The notes: a model not told the origin generated them from the letters alone. DNA of 64,000 nt from Gemmatimonadota bacterium (GCA_021298835.1 JAJTHG010000008.1:1-64000), one strand, 5' to 3'; shown: positions 10,119 to 19,384, numbered from the stretch's first letter. Numbers and translations are program-made.

Positions 10119-11468
10119 TCAGCCGGCGAGCGGAAGCGGCTGCCGTTCCGGTCGCGCCGGGGCGACGGGTGTGCCGGTGAAGGTCGAACCGGTCGTCCCG
10201 GTCAGCTCGACGTCGAGGTAGCCGCCCACGGCGGCGGCATCCGCCGCGACGAGGACCGTCTTGAAGTCGCGTGACCGCCCCTGCAGCAGCTCGCCGTCGC
10301 GCGCGACCTTCTCGATGAGCAGCTCGCGTCGCTGCCCGAGGAGCGAGAGGTTCTTCGCGCGGGCCATACCGCGGATCGTCGCCACGAGCCGGTCGTAGCG
10401 GTCCTGCACCACGTCGGCTGGCACCGCCAACTCGGGGGGCAGGCGCGTCGCCGGGGTCCCCTCGCGCATCGAGAACTGGAAGGTGAACGCGTCGTCGAAT
10501 CCCACCGCGCGGCAGGCGGAGAGCGTCTCCTCGAAGTCGGCGTCGGTCTCGCCCGGGAACCCGACGATGATGTCGGTCGTCAGGCCGAGGCCCGGCATCG
10601 CGGCGCGCAGCCGGTTGACGACCGCGAGGTACGCTTCCCGGGAGTAGCGGCGCAGCATCCGCTTGAGCGTAGCGCTCGATCCCGACTGCATCGGCAGGTG
10701 CACGTGCTCGCACACGGTAGGCGTCTCGGCCATCGCGGCGATGACGCGGTCGGTGAAGTCGTTGGGGTGCGGGCTGGTGAAGCGGATGCGGCGAAGGCCG
10801 TCCACGCGCCCGAGGGCGCGCAGCAGGTCGGCGAAGTCGTGCGTGCCGTCGGTGTACGAGTTCACCGTCTGGCCGAGCAGCACGACCTCGGTCATCCCCG
10901 CCTCGACGATGCCCCGCGCCTCGCGCACGACGTCGTCGAGCTGGCGCGACCGTTCCGGCCCGCGCGTGTAGGGAACGATGCAGTAGGTGCACTTGTAGTC
11001 GCAGCCCCGCTGCACGGGGATCCACGCCTTGACCTTGTCGAAGCGCCGCGGCTGGAAGTCCTCGTAATGCTCCTCGAGGTCGAAGTCCGTGGCGGTGACG
11101 CGCTGGCCCCGCTGCGCCCGCGCGATCAGCTCGGGGAGTGCGCGGTAGCCGTCGGGGCCGATGACGAGCGAGACGTGACGCGCCTGGTCGAGGATGCGGG
11201 GCCCGAGCCGCTGCGCCATGCAGCCGGTGATGCCGACGATCGACCCCGGCTTCATGCTGCGCTTGAGCTCGCCCACGCGTCCGATCACGCGCTGCTCGGC
11301 GTTCTCGCGGATCGCGCAGGTGTTCACGAGAATCACGTCGGCGCCGTCGGGCGAGTCCACCGCCTCGTAGCCCACGGCCGCGAGCGTGCCGAGCATGAGC
11401 TCGGAATCGCTCACGTTCATCTGGCAGCCGTAGGTCTCGATGAAGACGGTGCGGCGGTCGGCGAGCAT
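10119..11468 (-). CDS. miaB: tRNA-2-methylthio-N6-dimethylallyladenosine synthase MiaB
   Basis: Radical SAM methylthiotransferase that modifies i6A37 of tRNAs reading UNN codons. It is 449 residues from the ATG (MLADRRTVFIETYGCQMN). The N-terminal UPF0004 domain has cysteines in YGCQMN, NTCAIRENAEQ and TGCMAQR. The radical SAM cluster is CDYKCTYC in VQRGCDYKCTYCIVPYTRG, and a TRAM domain closes the protein (ELLIEKVARDGELLQGRS). HLPMQSGSS is also typical. It starts 17 bp after mtaB. An upstream open extension is Arg/Pro-rich and overlaps mtaB, so it is rejected. Confidence 0.96.
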   Translation of the reverse strand: MLADRRTVFIETYGCQMNVSDSELMLGTLAAVGYEAVDSPDGADVILVNTCAIRENAEQRVIGRVGELKRSMKPGSIVGITGCMAQRLGPRILDQARHVSLVIGPDGYRALPELIARAQRGQRVTATDFDLEEHYEDFQPRRFDKVKAWIPVQRGCDYKCTYCIVPYTRGPERSRQLDDVVREARGIVEAGMTEVVLLGQTVNSYTDGTHDFADLLRALGRVDGLRRIRFTSPHPNDFTDRVIAAMAETPTVCEHVHLPMQSGSSATLKRMLRRYSREAYLAVVNRLRAAMPGLGLTTDIIVGFPGETDADFEETLSACRAVGFDDAFTFQFSMREGTPATRLPPELAVPADVVQDRYDRLVATIRGMARAKNLSLLGQRRELLIEKVARDGELLQGRSRDFKTVLVAADAAAVGGYLDVELTGTTGSTFTGTPVAPARPERQPLPLAG

Positions 11469-11485
11469 CGGCGACGGCGTCGGGG

Positions 11486-12712
11486 TCAGCGAGGATGGGC
11501 GACGAGCCGCCCGTCGGGGCGGACGTCCAGCCGGGCGGCGAAGCGGGTGCGGCGCGCCGCGGGCTCGGCGCACGACACGGAAAGGTAATCCTCCGTGATC
11601 CCGCCGGGATCAGCGCCCCCCCGGACGACCACGACGTCGGCCGTGCCCCCGGCCCGGCCCTCGGCGTAGGCGGCGCCCTTGGCCGCGCCGAGCGCCCGGA
11701 GCTCGGCCGCCCGGGTGCGCGACGCCGCGGCCGGCGGGACGTCCCCGAGCTTCGTCGCCGCGGTGCCGGGCCGCGGCGACCATGGGAACACGTGCAGGTG
11801 CGTGAAGGGCAGCGCCTGGACGAGCGCGATCGTGGCGGCGTGATCCGCGTCGGACTCGCCCGGAAAGCCCGTGATGACGTCGGCCCCGAGGCCGAAGACC
11901 GCACGCCCCGCGGTGAGCCGCTCGATCGCGCGCGCGTAGGCGGCAGCGGTGTACCAGTGCCGCCCCATGCGGCGCAGCACGGGGTCGCTGCCGCTCTGGA
12001 GCGGGGCATGCACGTAGGGCGCCACACGATCGCCCCCGTCGCGCAGCAGGGCGACGAGCCGGTCGCAGAGTTCGGTCGCCTCGACGCTCGCCAGCCGGAA
12101 GCGCACGCCGGGCACCCGCACGACCAGCGTCTCGAGCAACGCGCCGAGCGACGTGGCGATGTCGCGCCCGTAGGTGCCGACGTGGATGCCGGTGAGCACG
12201 ATCTCGGGGTGGTGCTCGGCCAGTCGTGCGGCCTCGTCCACGAGCGCCGCGACCGGGCGCGACCGGTTCGCGCCGCGCGCCAGAGTCGTCGCGCAGAAGG
12301 TGCAGTGCTCGTCGCACCCGTCCTGGACCCGGAGGGTCGCGCGGGCCTCGGCCTGTCGTGCCGCGGGGTGATCGTCGCGCGGCAGCCCCAACACCGCGGC
12401 CACCGCGGCGACGTCTCCACCCGCGACGACCGCCTGCACGCCGGGCAGGGCCGCGAGGGTTCCGTCGTCGAGGGCCGCGGCGCAGCCCATCACGATCGTG
12501 CGCAAGCCCGGTCGCTCCCGGGCGGCCCGTCGCGCCCCCTGGCGCAGGTCGGCGACCGCCTCGGCCGTGACGGCGCACGAGTTGAGGATGGCGACGTCCG
12601 CGTCCTCGGCCCGCTCGACGACGACCGCGCCGGCGCGCCGCAGCCGGGCGTCCACCTGCGCGGTGTCGTACGCGTTCGCGCGGCAGCCCCACGTGCGCAG
12701 CCAGACGCGCAC
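11486..12712 (-). CDS. mtaB: tRNA t6A37 methylthiotransferase MtaB
   Basis: Converts t6A37 to ms2t6A in tRNAs reading ANN codons. It is 408 residues from a GTG 5 bp after the preceding stop (VRVWLRTWGCRANAYDT). Cysteines of the N-terminal cluster are in TWGCRANAYD, LNSCAVTAEAV and VMGCAAALDD; the radical SAM motif is CDEHCTFC; HAPLQSGSDPVLRRMGR and GADVITGFPGES follow. Assignment to MtaB rather than MiaB rests on WGCR in place of YGCQMN and on the CAVTAEAV block. Both methylthiotransferases lie side by side here. Confidence 0.9.
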   Translation of the reverse strand: MRVWLRTWGCRANAYDTAQVDARLRRAGAVVVERAEDADVAILNSCAVTAEAVADLRQGARRAARERPGLRTIVMGCAAALDDGTLAALPGVQAVVAGGDVAAVAAVLGLPRDDHPAARQAEARATLRVQDGCDEHCTFCATTLARGANRSRPVAALVDEAARLAEHHPEIVLTGIHVGTYGRDIATSLGALLETLVVRVPGVRFRLASVEATELCDRLVALLRDGGDRVAPYVHAPLQSGSDPVLRRMGRHWYTAAAYARAIERLTAGRAVFGLGADVITGFPGESDADHAATIALVQALPFTHLHVFPWSPRPGTAATKLGDVPPAAASRTRAAELRALGAAKGAAYAEGRAGGTADVVVVRGGADPGGITEDYLSVSCAEPAARRTRFAARLDVRPDGRLVAHPR

Positions 12713-12717
12713 GGGGG

Positions 12718-13851
12718 CTACGGGCGGATGATGATGCCGAGCGAGAACGTGCCGGCCGTCTCCGAGAGGTTGCCGGGCGCGGACCGGCGGCCGCTGGTGT
12801 AGCTCACGTCCACGCCGAAGCGGCCCTGCGCGAGCACGAGCCCCACTCCGCCGGCGACCACCTGCTCGCGGACGATGGCCTGTGCCACGCCGAAGGGCAG
12901 CGCGCGGGAGGCAGTGCCGAGCCGGAGGGCGAACGGCAACCGCCCCATCGAGGGACTCAGGTACTCGAGCCCGATGGCGGTCTCGTCGGCATCGGTGACC
13001 GCGACGGCCGACTCGATGAGGGGACGCATGGCGGTCCACGAGATGCGCTCGCGCCGCGCCGCCAGCGTGAGCCCCCGCGCGATCTCGGCGCGCGCACCGA
13101 TGCCGAACCGGTTCGGGATGCTCCCCTCGGCGCGAAACCGCTCGGCGTCGTTGACCGCGTCGATCTCCCCGCCGAAGCGCGCGGACCCCGCGAGCCCGAA
13201 CCAGCGTACCGGCTGCCACGTGACGCCGAGCGAGGCGGCCCGTCCGGCGAAGCGCACCGTCTGGCTCGAGGAGAAGCTCACGAAGGCCGAGGCGGTGTCG
13301 TAGCTTCGGGCACTGCGGATGCGATGCTCGCCCGTGAACGCATGCAGCGCCGCCCCGACCCGCACGCCCGCCGGCAGGGCCACACCGACGAGGAAGCGGG
13401 TGTCGGCGATCGCCCCGCGCACGCCATTACGGTCCACGAAGCGGGCCGTGTCGCGGCCGACGATCTGGGTGCCCGAGAACAGCGTCTCCCACGAGCGGTC
13501 GAGGAACGACGAGACGTTCAGGCCGATCGCCACGCGTTCGCCAAGCCCGATCCCCGCCGCGAGCAGCGGGAAGCGCGAGATGCCCGTGAGGTCCCGTCCG
13601 GCCGCCGTGGATGTCGTGCGCGTCTCGGGCTCGAACTGCACGTGGATCGCCGCGCGGCCCCAGGTGGACAGCGAGGCCGGATTCACTCCCGTCACCGGGT
13701 CGAACTCGGCGATGGCGCCCGCCGTGCCGCGCGCGTGCGTGCTCAGCTGCCCGACGGGGAACCCCAGCCCCTGCGAGCCCAGCGTCCCCTGCGCGAGCGC
13801 CACCCGCGGCAGGACCAGTGCGGCGGCGGCCGCGAGGACATGCCGGATCAT
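12718..13851 (-). CDS. Outer-membrane beta-barrel-like protein
   Basis: 377 residues. A signal peptide is clear (MIRHVLAAAAALVLPRVALAQ, cleavage after ALA). The mature part alternates hydrophobic and polar residues in short strands rich in Gly and aromatic residues and ends in an amphipathic strand, FSLGIIIRP. The opening LGFPVGQLSTHARGTAGAIAEFDPVTGVNPASL resembles FadL/PorV-like barrels that begin with a conserved NPA segment. The ATG overlaps the upstream lipoprotein stop (ATGA), which suggests the two are made together and may interact. Substrate unknown. Confidence 0.75.
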   Translation of the reverse strand: MIRHVLAAAAALVLPRVALAQGTLGSQGLGFPVGQLSTHARGTAGAIAEFDPVTGVNPASLSTWGRAAIHVQFEPETRTTSTAAGRDLTGISRFPLLAAGIGLGERVAIGLNVSSFLDRSWETLFSGTQIVGRDTARFVDRNGVRGAIADTRFLVGVALPAGVRVGAALHAFTGEHRIRSARSYDTASAFVSFSSSQTVRFAGRAASLGVTWQPVRWFGLAGSARFGGEIDAVNDAERFRAEGSIPNRFGIGARAEIARGLTLAARRERISWTAMRPLIESAVAVTDADETAIGLEYLSPSMGRLPFALRLGTASRALPFGVAQAIVREQVVAGGVGLVLAQGRFGVDVSYTSGRRSAPGNLSETAGTFSLGIIIRP

Positions 13852-15146
13852 GGCAGACCGCTCCCGCGCCGGACGTTGTACACGACACGGACGCGCGGGC
13901 GGAGCCCGGGGGCGGCCTCGCGCGAGAAGAAGCGCAGCTGCCCGCTCTCGAAGTTCTCGGGGCCGATCCGCAGCACGATCGCTCTCCGCATGCCGGTGAT
14001 GCCGGACGCCCGCCACTCGCGCACGGCGGCCGTGACGTCGAAGCGGCGCACGCCCGAGTCGGTGACGACCATGCGCAGGGAGTCGGTGAACGAGCGCAGC
14101 CCGAGCGTGAGCCGCAGTGCGTTGATCCCGCCGACCGCGAGGGTGGTGCTCCGCCGGATGTCGGCGTTCGGCCCCGCGACCACGATCCACGGGAATGCGG
14201 CCAGCGTGTCTCTCAGCCGGGGGCCGGTGTACGGCCGTTGCACGAGCTCGATCGTCGCGCGCAGCACGTCGCTCGAGTCCACGATCGCCGTCGGCAGGTC
14301 GATACCGAGGTACGCCCGCCGACCCGGGGCGCCGCCGATCGCGAGTTCGCCGGCCGGCGGGTCGCCCGAACCGCCTACGACCCACGTGAAGTCGGCCAAG
14401 GCCGCCGCGACGTCGGGCAGGTTCGAGGGCGTCGCCGAGCGCGGCGGGAAGGTGAAGGTCGGCAACCCGGAGTCGGCCGCCGGCCGGTACCGCAGCTTGG
14501 CGTCGCGGAACCCGTCGGTGCTGCCGACCAGCAACTGGACCGTGCCCGACGACACGACGCGGAGGCCGACGCGCACGCGGGTGAGTTGCCGCAGCCCGTC
14601 CACGAGGCGCGCGGTGTTGGTGATGGGGATGCGCATCGTGTCGCGCAATGAATCTCGGCTGAAGGTCCGGCTGCCGAGGAGCTTGTCCGGCCGGAAGTGC
14701 TGCGCGAGGGCGGACGTCGCCGTGTCCACGACCGTCGTGTCCACGTCGTAGGCCTCGATGGTGAAGGCCGCCGTCGCCCGGCTCGCGAGCGTGTCCACCC
14801 GCAACTCGATGCGCACGCTGTCCGGCGCGGTGATGGGACGGAGCGTATCGGCGAACGAGGGCGCGAAGACCGCCACCGTGGAGTCGAAGCGCATCAGGGC
14901 GCGCACGTCCAGTCCGCCGGGCGCGGTCGCCAGCAGCAGCCGCCCTTCCGTGCCGAGCACGGGGAAGCCGGCGAGGACGGTGTCGAGCGTAACGGCCTCG
15001 AGCGTCGTGTCCACCACCTGCAGGTTGCGCTGCGGACAGAGGAGCGGGCACTGGCTGTTGGTGACTTCGTCCGCCGAGCAGCCGCCGATCGCGACGGCCG
15101 CCGCGACCCCCAAGCCGAGGAGGGAAGACCGCAGGGAACGCGTCAT
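13848..15146 (-). CDS. Lipoprotein with DNRLRE-like ending
   Basis: 432 residues. The N-terminus MTRSLRSSLLGLGVAAAVAIGGC is a lipoprotein signal with lipobox IGGC; the lipidated Cys is followed by SADE. The C-terminal part has FDVTAAVREWRASG, VLRIGPENFESG, RFFSREA and RPRVRVVY. This is the order found in DNRLRE-type repeat domains of extracellular proteins (FDVT..V..W.......G..L.........F.SRE......P.L.V.Y). It probably faces the periplasm or the outside. The ATG overlaps the cdd stop (ATGA). Its role with the following barrel protein is an inference from coupling only. Confidence 0.75.
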   Translation of the reverse strand: MTRSLRSSLLGLGVAAAVAIGGCSADEVTNSQCPLLCPQRNLQVVDTTLEAVTLDTVLAGFPVLGTEGRLLLATAPGGLDVRALMRFDSTVAVFAPSFADTLRPITAPDSVRIELRVDTLASRATAAFTIEAYDVDTTVVDTATSALAQHFRPDKLLGSRTFSRDSLRDTMRIPITNTARLVDGLRQLTRVRVGLRVVSSGTVQLLVGSTDGFRDAKLRYRPAADSGLPTFTFPPRSATPSNLPDVAAALADFTWVVGGSGDPPAGELAIGGAPGRRAYLGIDLPTAIVDSSDVLRATIELVQRPYTGPRLRDTLAAFPWIVVAGPNADIRRSTTLAVGGINALRLTLGLRSFTDSLRMVVTDSGVRRFDVTAAVREWRASGITGMRRAIVLRIGPENFESGQLRFFSREAAPGLRPRVRVVYNVRRGSGLP

Positions 15147-15550
15147 GCGGCCCCGTGGCTCGACGGCCGGAAGACGAAGGGGGCCGGCAGGAGGTCGCCG
15201 AGCGACCAGCGCGCCTCGGCTCCGCCCGGAGTGAAGCTCACGATGTCCAAGGTGGGGGCAAACTCCATGAGCACCTGGCGGCAGACCCCGCAGGGGGCCG
15301 CCGGCTGCGCACCCGTGGTGCACAGCGCCAGGCGCCGGAACTGCCGGTGCCCGGTCGAAACGGCCGCGGCGACCGCGGCACGCTCGGCACAGATCCCGGC
15401 GGGGAAGGACGCATTCTCGACGTTGCAGCCGCCGATCACCGATCCGTCGGCGCATTCGAGCGCCGCTCCGACCGGATAGCCCGAGTACGGGGCGTACGCG
15501 CGGGCCATCGCCTCCGCGGCGACTCGCCGGAGGGTCGTCCAGTCGGTCAC
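15143..15550 (-). CDS. cdd: Cytidine deaminase
   Basis: Deaminates cytidine and deoxycytidine to uridine and deoxyuridine. It is 135 residues, the size of the small tetrameric form. Zinc site and catalytic Glu are in NVENASFPAGICAERAAV (CAE) and PCGVCRQVLMEF (PCxxC); YSGYPVGAALECADG is the substrate-binding start. The GTG start overlaps the deoB stop (GTGA). With deoB it forms a nucleoside-salvage pair: deoxycytidine or cytidine breakdown and ribose-phosphate recovery. Confidence 0.96.
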   Translation of the reverse strand: MTDWTTLRRVAAEAMARAYAPYSGYPVGAALECADGSVIGGCNVENASFPAGICAERAAVAAAVSTGHRQFRRLALCTTGAQPAAPCGVCRQVLMEFAPTLDIVSFTPGGAEARWSLGDLLPAPFVFRPSSHGAA

Positions 15551-16710
15551 GTGATGGCTCCGAGGAACGACGTGCCGACGGGGCCTGCGGGCACCCCGAG
15601 CCACTCCGCCACCGTCGCCCCGAGGTCCGCGAACGTCGCCCGCACGCCGATCGCCACCGGACGGACGCGCGCGCCGATCGCCAGCACGGGCACGCACTCG
15701 CGCGCGTGGTCGGTGCCTGGCGTGGTCGGGTCGTTGCCGTGGTCGGCGGTGATGAACAGGAGATCCTCGGGACGTAGGCACGCGAGGATCCCGGGCACGG
15801 CGGCGTCGAACGCCCGCAGCGCGCCGTCGAACCCCGCGGCGTCGTTGCGGTGGCCGTACAGCTGGTCGAAATCTACGAGGTTGGCGAAGCAGAACCCATC
15901 CCCACCGGCCAACCAATCAAGCAGGGCCGCGACGCCGGCCGCGTTGTCGGTGGTGTGCACCCCGCGGATGCCCCGGCCGGCGAAGAGGTCGTCCACCTTG
16001 CCCACCGAATGCCGGGCGACGCCGGCGGCGGCCAGGCGATCGAGCAGGGTCCCGGCGGGGGGGGCGATCGCGAAATCCTTGCGGTTTGCCGTACGCACCC
16101 AGGCCCCGGCCGTCCCCGTGAACGGCCGGGCGATCACGCGGCTCACGTCGTGCGGCGCCACGAGCAGCCGCCGGGCGGTGGCGCAGGCCTCGTAGAGCTC
16201 GGCCACGGGGACGACCTTCTCGTGCGCGGCCACCTGGAAGACCGAATCGGCGGAGGTGTAGAGGATCCACGCCCCCGTGCGGACGTGCTCCTCGCCGAAG
16301 CGGCTGAGGACGTCGGTCCCGCTCCCGACGACGTTCCCGATGACCGGCCGCCCCGTCGCGGCGGCGAAGGCGGCCACCACCTCGGCCGGAAAGCCCTTCG
16401 GATAGGTGGGGAAGGGTCGGTCGAGCCGCACGCCGGCGATCTCCCAGTGGCCGGTGGTGCTGTCCTTGCCGGCCGACGTCGGCGTCAGCGTTCCCCAGGC
16501 ACCACGCGGCAAGGCGACGGGCGGCACGCCGGCGATGGGCGCGATGTTCCCGAGCCCGAGTCGCTGCAGGTTGGGCAGCGCGAGACCTCCGCGCGCCCGG
16601 GCGAGGTTGCCCAGGGTGTTCGACCCCGTGTCTCCGTAGGCCGCAGCGTCCGGCGCTTCGCCGATGCCGACGCCGTCGAGCACGAGGATGATCCCGCGCC
16701 TGGCCTTCAT
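15547..16710 (-). CDS. deoB: Phosphopentomutase
   Basis: Interconverts ribose 1-phosphate and ribose 5-phosphate (and the deoxy forms). It is 387 residues; an alkaline-phosphatase-fold metalloenzyme. Metal and phospho-site blocks are LVLDGVGIGEAPDA with YGDTGSNTLGN at the N-terminus, SAGKDSTTGHWEIAG near residue 80 (Thr of DSTTGH is the phosphorylated residue in the family), and FITADHGNDPTTPGTDHARE near the C-terminus. The ATG overlaps the alr stop (ATGA). deoC, the next enzyme for deoxyribose phosphate, is 5 kb away in another operon. Confidence 0.95.
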   Translation of the reverse strand: MKARRGIILVLDGVGIGEAPDAAAYGDTGSNTLGNLARARGGLALPNLQRLGLGNIAPIAGVPPVALPRGAWGTLTPTSAGKDSTTGHWEIAGVRLDRPFPTYPKGFPAEVVAAFAAATGRPVIGNVVGSGTDVLSRFGEEHVRTGAWILYTSADSVFQVAAHEKVVPVAELYEACATARRLLVAPHDVSRVIARPFTGTAGAWVRTANRKDFAIAPPAGTLLDRLAAAGVARHSVGKVDDLFAGRGIRGVHTTDNAAGVAALLDWLAGGDGFCFANLVDFDQLYGHRNDAAGFDGALRAFDAAVPGILACLRPEDLLFITADHGNDPTTPGTDHARECVPVLAIGARVRPVAIGVRATFADLGATVAEWLGVPAGPVGTSFLGAIT

Positions 16711-17795
16711 CCGCCGATGTACGATCGCGTGAGGCGCAGCTTCAACGCGACCAGCAGTTCGTACGGCGAGCACTGCGCGTGCGCGGCGAGCGTCTCGAGG
16801 CCGATGGCCGTTCCCGGTGCGGCCTCGTCGGTGCCGATGGCGGTGGCGACGTCGCCCAACTCGGCGCCGCAGTCGGTGACGTCGAGCATGGTCATGTCCA
16901 TGGTGACCCAACCGGCGATGGGCGCCCGGTGGCCGCGGACGAGCATGTAGCCGCGGTTGCCGAGGGCGCGTCGGTAGCCGTCTGCATACCCCACGTTCAC
17001 CGTGGCGATCCGGCGCGGGCCCGGGGCGACGTACGCACCATCGTAGCCGACGGTGTCGCCGGTGGCGACGTCGTGCAGTTCGACGATGCGGGCCTTGAGC
17101 GCGACCACCGGCCGGGGATGCACGCGCGCCGTTGGGCCGGTGCCGACCCCGTAGAGGAACAGACCGCTGCGCGTCAGCGTCCCCCGGGCAGTCCCCGCCT
17201 CGCGTCGGGCGGCGGCGGCGCTGTTGTCGGTGTGGACAAGCGGCGGACGGGCCGGCAGTTCGGCGAGGGCCGCGGCGAATCGGTGCTCCTGGTCGGCCAT
17301 GGTGGCATCAGGCACGTCGGCCGAGTGGAAGTGCGTGAAGACGCCCGCCGGAGGATCCGCGCGCAGGACGGGCTTCCACTCATGCAGCCGGTCCCAGGGG
17401 ACGCCGGCGCGGACCATCCCGGTATCGACGGCCAGCTGCCAGTCGCCCCCGTTCGCGTGCCGCCAGGCCGACAGGGCCTCGGCATTGCCGAGGGCCGGCT
17501 GCACGCGGGCGGCGGCGAGCGCGGGGGCCTCGGCCGGGTCCATCGGGGGGCAGCACAGGATCGGTCGCGTGATGCCCGCCGCGCGCAGCTCGGCGCCCTC
17601 GGTCGGCGTCGCGACGCAGTAGCCCCACGGGTCGAGCGGTTCGAGTGCGCGGGCAACGGCGACGGCCCCCAGGCCGTAGGCGTCGGCCTTGAGGACCGGC
17701 GCAAGGCGGGTCCCGGCGTGGTCAGCCAACGTGCGGGCGTTGGCGCGAAGGGCGTCGAGGTCGATCGAGAGCCAGGCGCGCGCGGGGTCGGACAT
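16707..17795 (-). CDS. alr: Alanine racemase
   Basis: PLP enzyme producing D-alanine for peptidoglycan. It is 362 residues. The PLP lysine is in APVLKADAYGLG near residue 36; the second catalytic base, Tyr, is in VGYDGAYVAPGPRRIATVNVGYADGY; HTDNSAAA and FLYGVGTG are also conserved. It heads the alr-deoB-cdd-lipoprotein-OMP-mtaB-miaB chain. The 90 bp upstream (17796-17885) separate it from a divergent gene and must hold the promoters of both; I could not pick convincing -35/-10 hexamers there. Confidence 0.95.
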   Translation of the reverse strand: MSDPARAWLSIDLDALRANARTLADHAGTRLAPVLKADAYGLGAVAVARALEPLDPWGYCVATPTEGAELRAAGITRPILCCPPMDPAEAPALAAARVQPALGNAEALSAWRHANGGDWQLAVDTGMVRAGVPWDRLHEWKPVLRADPPAGVFTHFHSADVPDATMADQEHRFAAALAELPARPPLVHTDNSAAAARREAGTARGTLTRSGLFLYGVGTGPTARVHPRPVVALKARIVELHDVATGDTVGYDGAYVAPGPRRIATVNVGYADGYRRALGNRGYMLVRGHRAPIAGWVTMDMTMLDVTDCGAELGDVATAIGTDEAAPGTAIGLETLAAHAQCSPYELLVALKLRLTRSYIGG

Positions 17796-17885
17796 CGCAG
17801 GAATCTACAACGTCGCCTCGTACGCTCTCCCCGTACCTTGGGCGGTCTGCCGCCCCCTGCCCGACCGCGTCCCGACCCGCGCGCC

Positions 17886-18590
17886 GTGTTTCGCGCCTTC
17901 GAATCCCGCCTCGACCCGTTTCCCGAGGCCCCGCCGCCGGACCAGCTCTTCGCCGCGCACCGGGGGACGCTGGCCCTGCTCACGGGCGTCCTGCTCGGGG
18001 GCATCGGGCGCGCCGCGATCGGGATGGTCACGCAGGACACCTCCCTGCTCCACCGGTCGGTCCGCGAGGACATCGCCCATGGCCGGCCCGATGCCACGGA
18101 GGCGGAGATCATCGCGGCCGCCGCGCGTGCCGAGGCCGACGGGTTCATCGGCACGCTGCGCGATCCGAAGGGCCGAGCGGGCTATGGGGCACACGTCGGC
18201 GAGCGTGGCGTCGGACTCTCCGGCGGCCAGCGGCAGCGCATCGCGCTCGCGCGGGTGATGCTCAGCGACGCGCCGATCCTCGTGCTCGACGAGGCGACGA
18301 GCGCCCTCGACAGCGAGGTCGAGGCCGCCATCCAGGCGACGCTCTACCGGCTCATGGAGGGCAAGACCGTGATCGCCATCGCCCACCGGCTCTCGACGAT
18401 CGCCGCCATGGATCGCCTCGTGGTGATGGACCGCGGGCGGATCGTCGAGGCGGGAACGCACGCGCAACTGCTGGCCACCAATGGCATCTACGCGCGCCTG
18501 TGGGCCCACCAGAGCGGCGGGTTCCTGGGCGACGACCCCGATGAGGACGTGTCGGCCCTCGCCGGCGGCGTGCCATATTCCACGACATGA
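17886..18590 (+). pseudogene. ABC exporter remnant: in-frame internal deletion of permease and Walker A
   Basis: The open frame of 234 residues starts at GTG (VFRAFESRLDPFPEAPP), like the N-terminus of fused permease-ATPase exporters. After one hydrophobic stretch (LALLTGVLLGGIGRAA) it jumps directly to the Q-loop, IGMVTQDTSLLHRSVREDI. It then has the signature LSGGQRQR, Walker B ILVLDEATSALD and H-loop IAHRLST, and a normal C-terminus (GIYARLWAHQSGGFLG). Transmembrane helices 2-6 and the P-loop (GxxGxGKS) are gone, perhaps 350 residues, yet the frame is intact and coupled to mazG by ATGA. It cannot bind ATP in the normal way and is probably a decaying gene, or an assembly collapse. Confidence 0.8.
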
Positions 18591-19372
18591 GCGCCTTCGA
18601 CGACGCCCTCGCGCTGATGCGCGACCTGCGCACCCGCTGCGAGTGGGACGCGGCCCAGACGCACCAGTCGCTGCGCCCGTACCTCGTGGAGGAAGCCCAC
18701 GAGACCGACGACGCCCTGCGCAGCGGCGACGACCGCGCGCTGCGCGAGGAGCTGGGCGACCTGCTGCTGCAGGTGCTGTTCCACGGCGTCATCGCCGAGG
18801 AACGCGGGGCCTTCACCGCGCACGACATCGCGGCGGGCATGGTCGCCAAGATGAAGGCCAGGCATCCGCACCTGTACGCGGGCGGCGAGAAGCAGGCCTG
18901 GGAGACCATGAAGGCCGCGAAGGCGCCGCGGACGTCGGTGGCCGACGGCCTGCCCGTGGAACTGCCGGCGCTGCATCGCGCGCATCGGCTGCAGGACCGC
19001 GCCGGGGGCATGGGCTTCGACTGGCCCGACGTGCACGGGCCGGCCGCCAAGGTGCGGGAGGAACTGGACGAGGTCGAGGCCGAGCTCGCCGCCACGCCCG
19101 CGCGCGGCGAGCCGGACGGCGCGCCCGTGTACGACGCGCAGCACGCGCGCCTCGAGGCCGAACTCGGCGACCTGCTCTTCGCCGTGGTGAACCTGTGCCG
19201 CAAGGCGGGGGTGCACGCGGCGTTGGCGTTGGAACGGGCGAACGGGAAGTTCGTGGGGCGGTTGGACCGGGTGTCCGCGCTCGCGCAGGCGCGGGGCATC
19301 GCCCTGCAGGGACAGACGCTCGAGCAACTGGACGAGCTCTGGAACGCGGTGAAGGCCGACGAGCCGCGCTGA
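18587..19372 (+). CDS. mazG: Nucleoside triphosphate pyrophosphohydrolase MazG
   Basis: Hydrolyses NTPs and dNTPs to the monophosphate and pyrophosphate, a house-cleaning role. It is 261 residues with two MazG repeats. The first has CEWDAAQTHQSLRPYLVEEA and LREELGDLLLQVLFH (EExxE and ExxD metal ligands); the second has KVREELDEVEAEL and LEAELGDLLFAVVNLCRK. The ATG overlaps the stop of the truncated ABC gene, so it is translated with it. It is one of only two plus-strand genes in the window. Confidence 0.93.
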   Translation: MSAFDDALALMRDLRTRCEWDAAQTHQSLRPYLVEEAHETDDALRSGDDRALREELGDLLLQVLFHGVIAEERGAFTAHDIAAGMVAKMKARHPHLYAGGEKQAWETMKAAKAPRTSVADGLPVELPALHRAHRLQDRAGGMGFDWPDVHGPAAKVREELDEVEAELAATPARGEPDGAPVYDAQHARLEAELGDLLFAVVNLCRKAGVHAALALERANGKFVGRLDRVSALAQARGIALQGQTLEQLDELWNAVKADEPR

Positions 19373-19384
19373 TCCGGGGGCACC

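Noticed and set aside
17796-17885. Specific -35/-10 pairs for alr and the ABC gene
   Set aside because: Several weak matches are possible in this divergent gap; none stands out.
17886-19372. Mobile-element origin for the plus-strand pair
   Set aside because: No transposase, inverted repeat, direct repeat or composition shift flanks them; a local inversion or normal operon is simpler.
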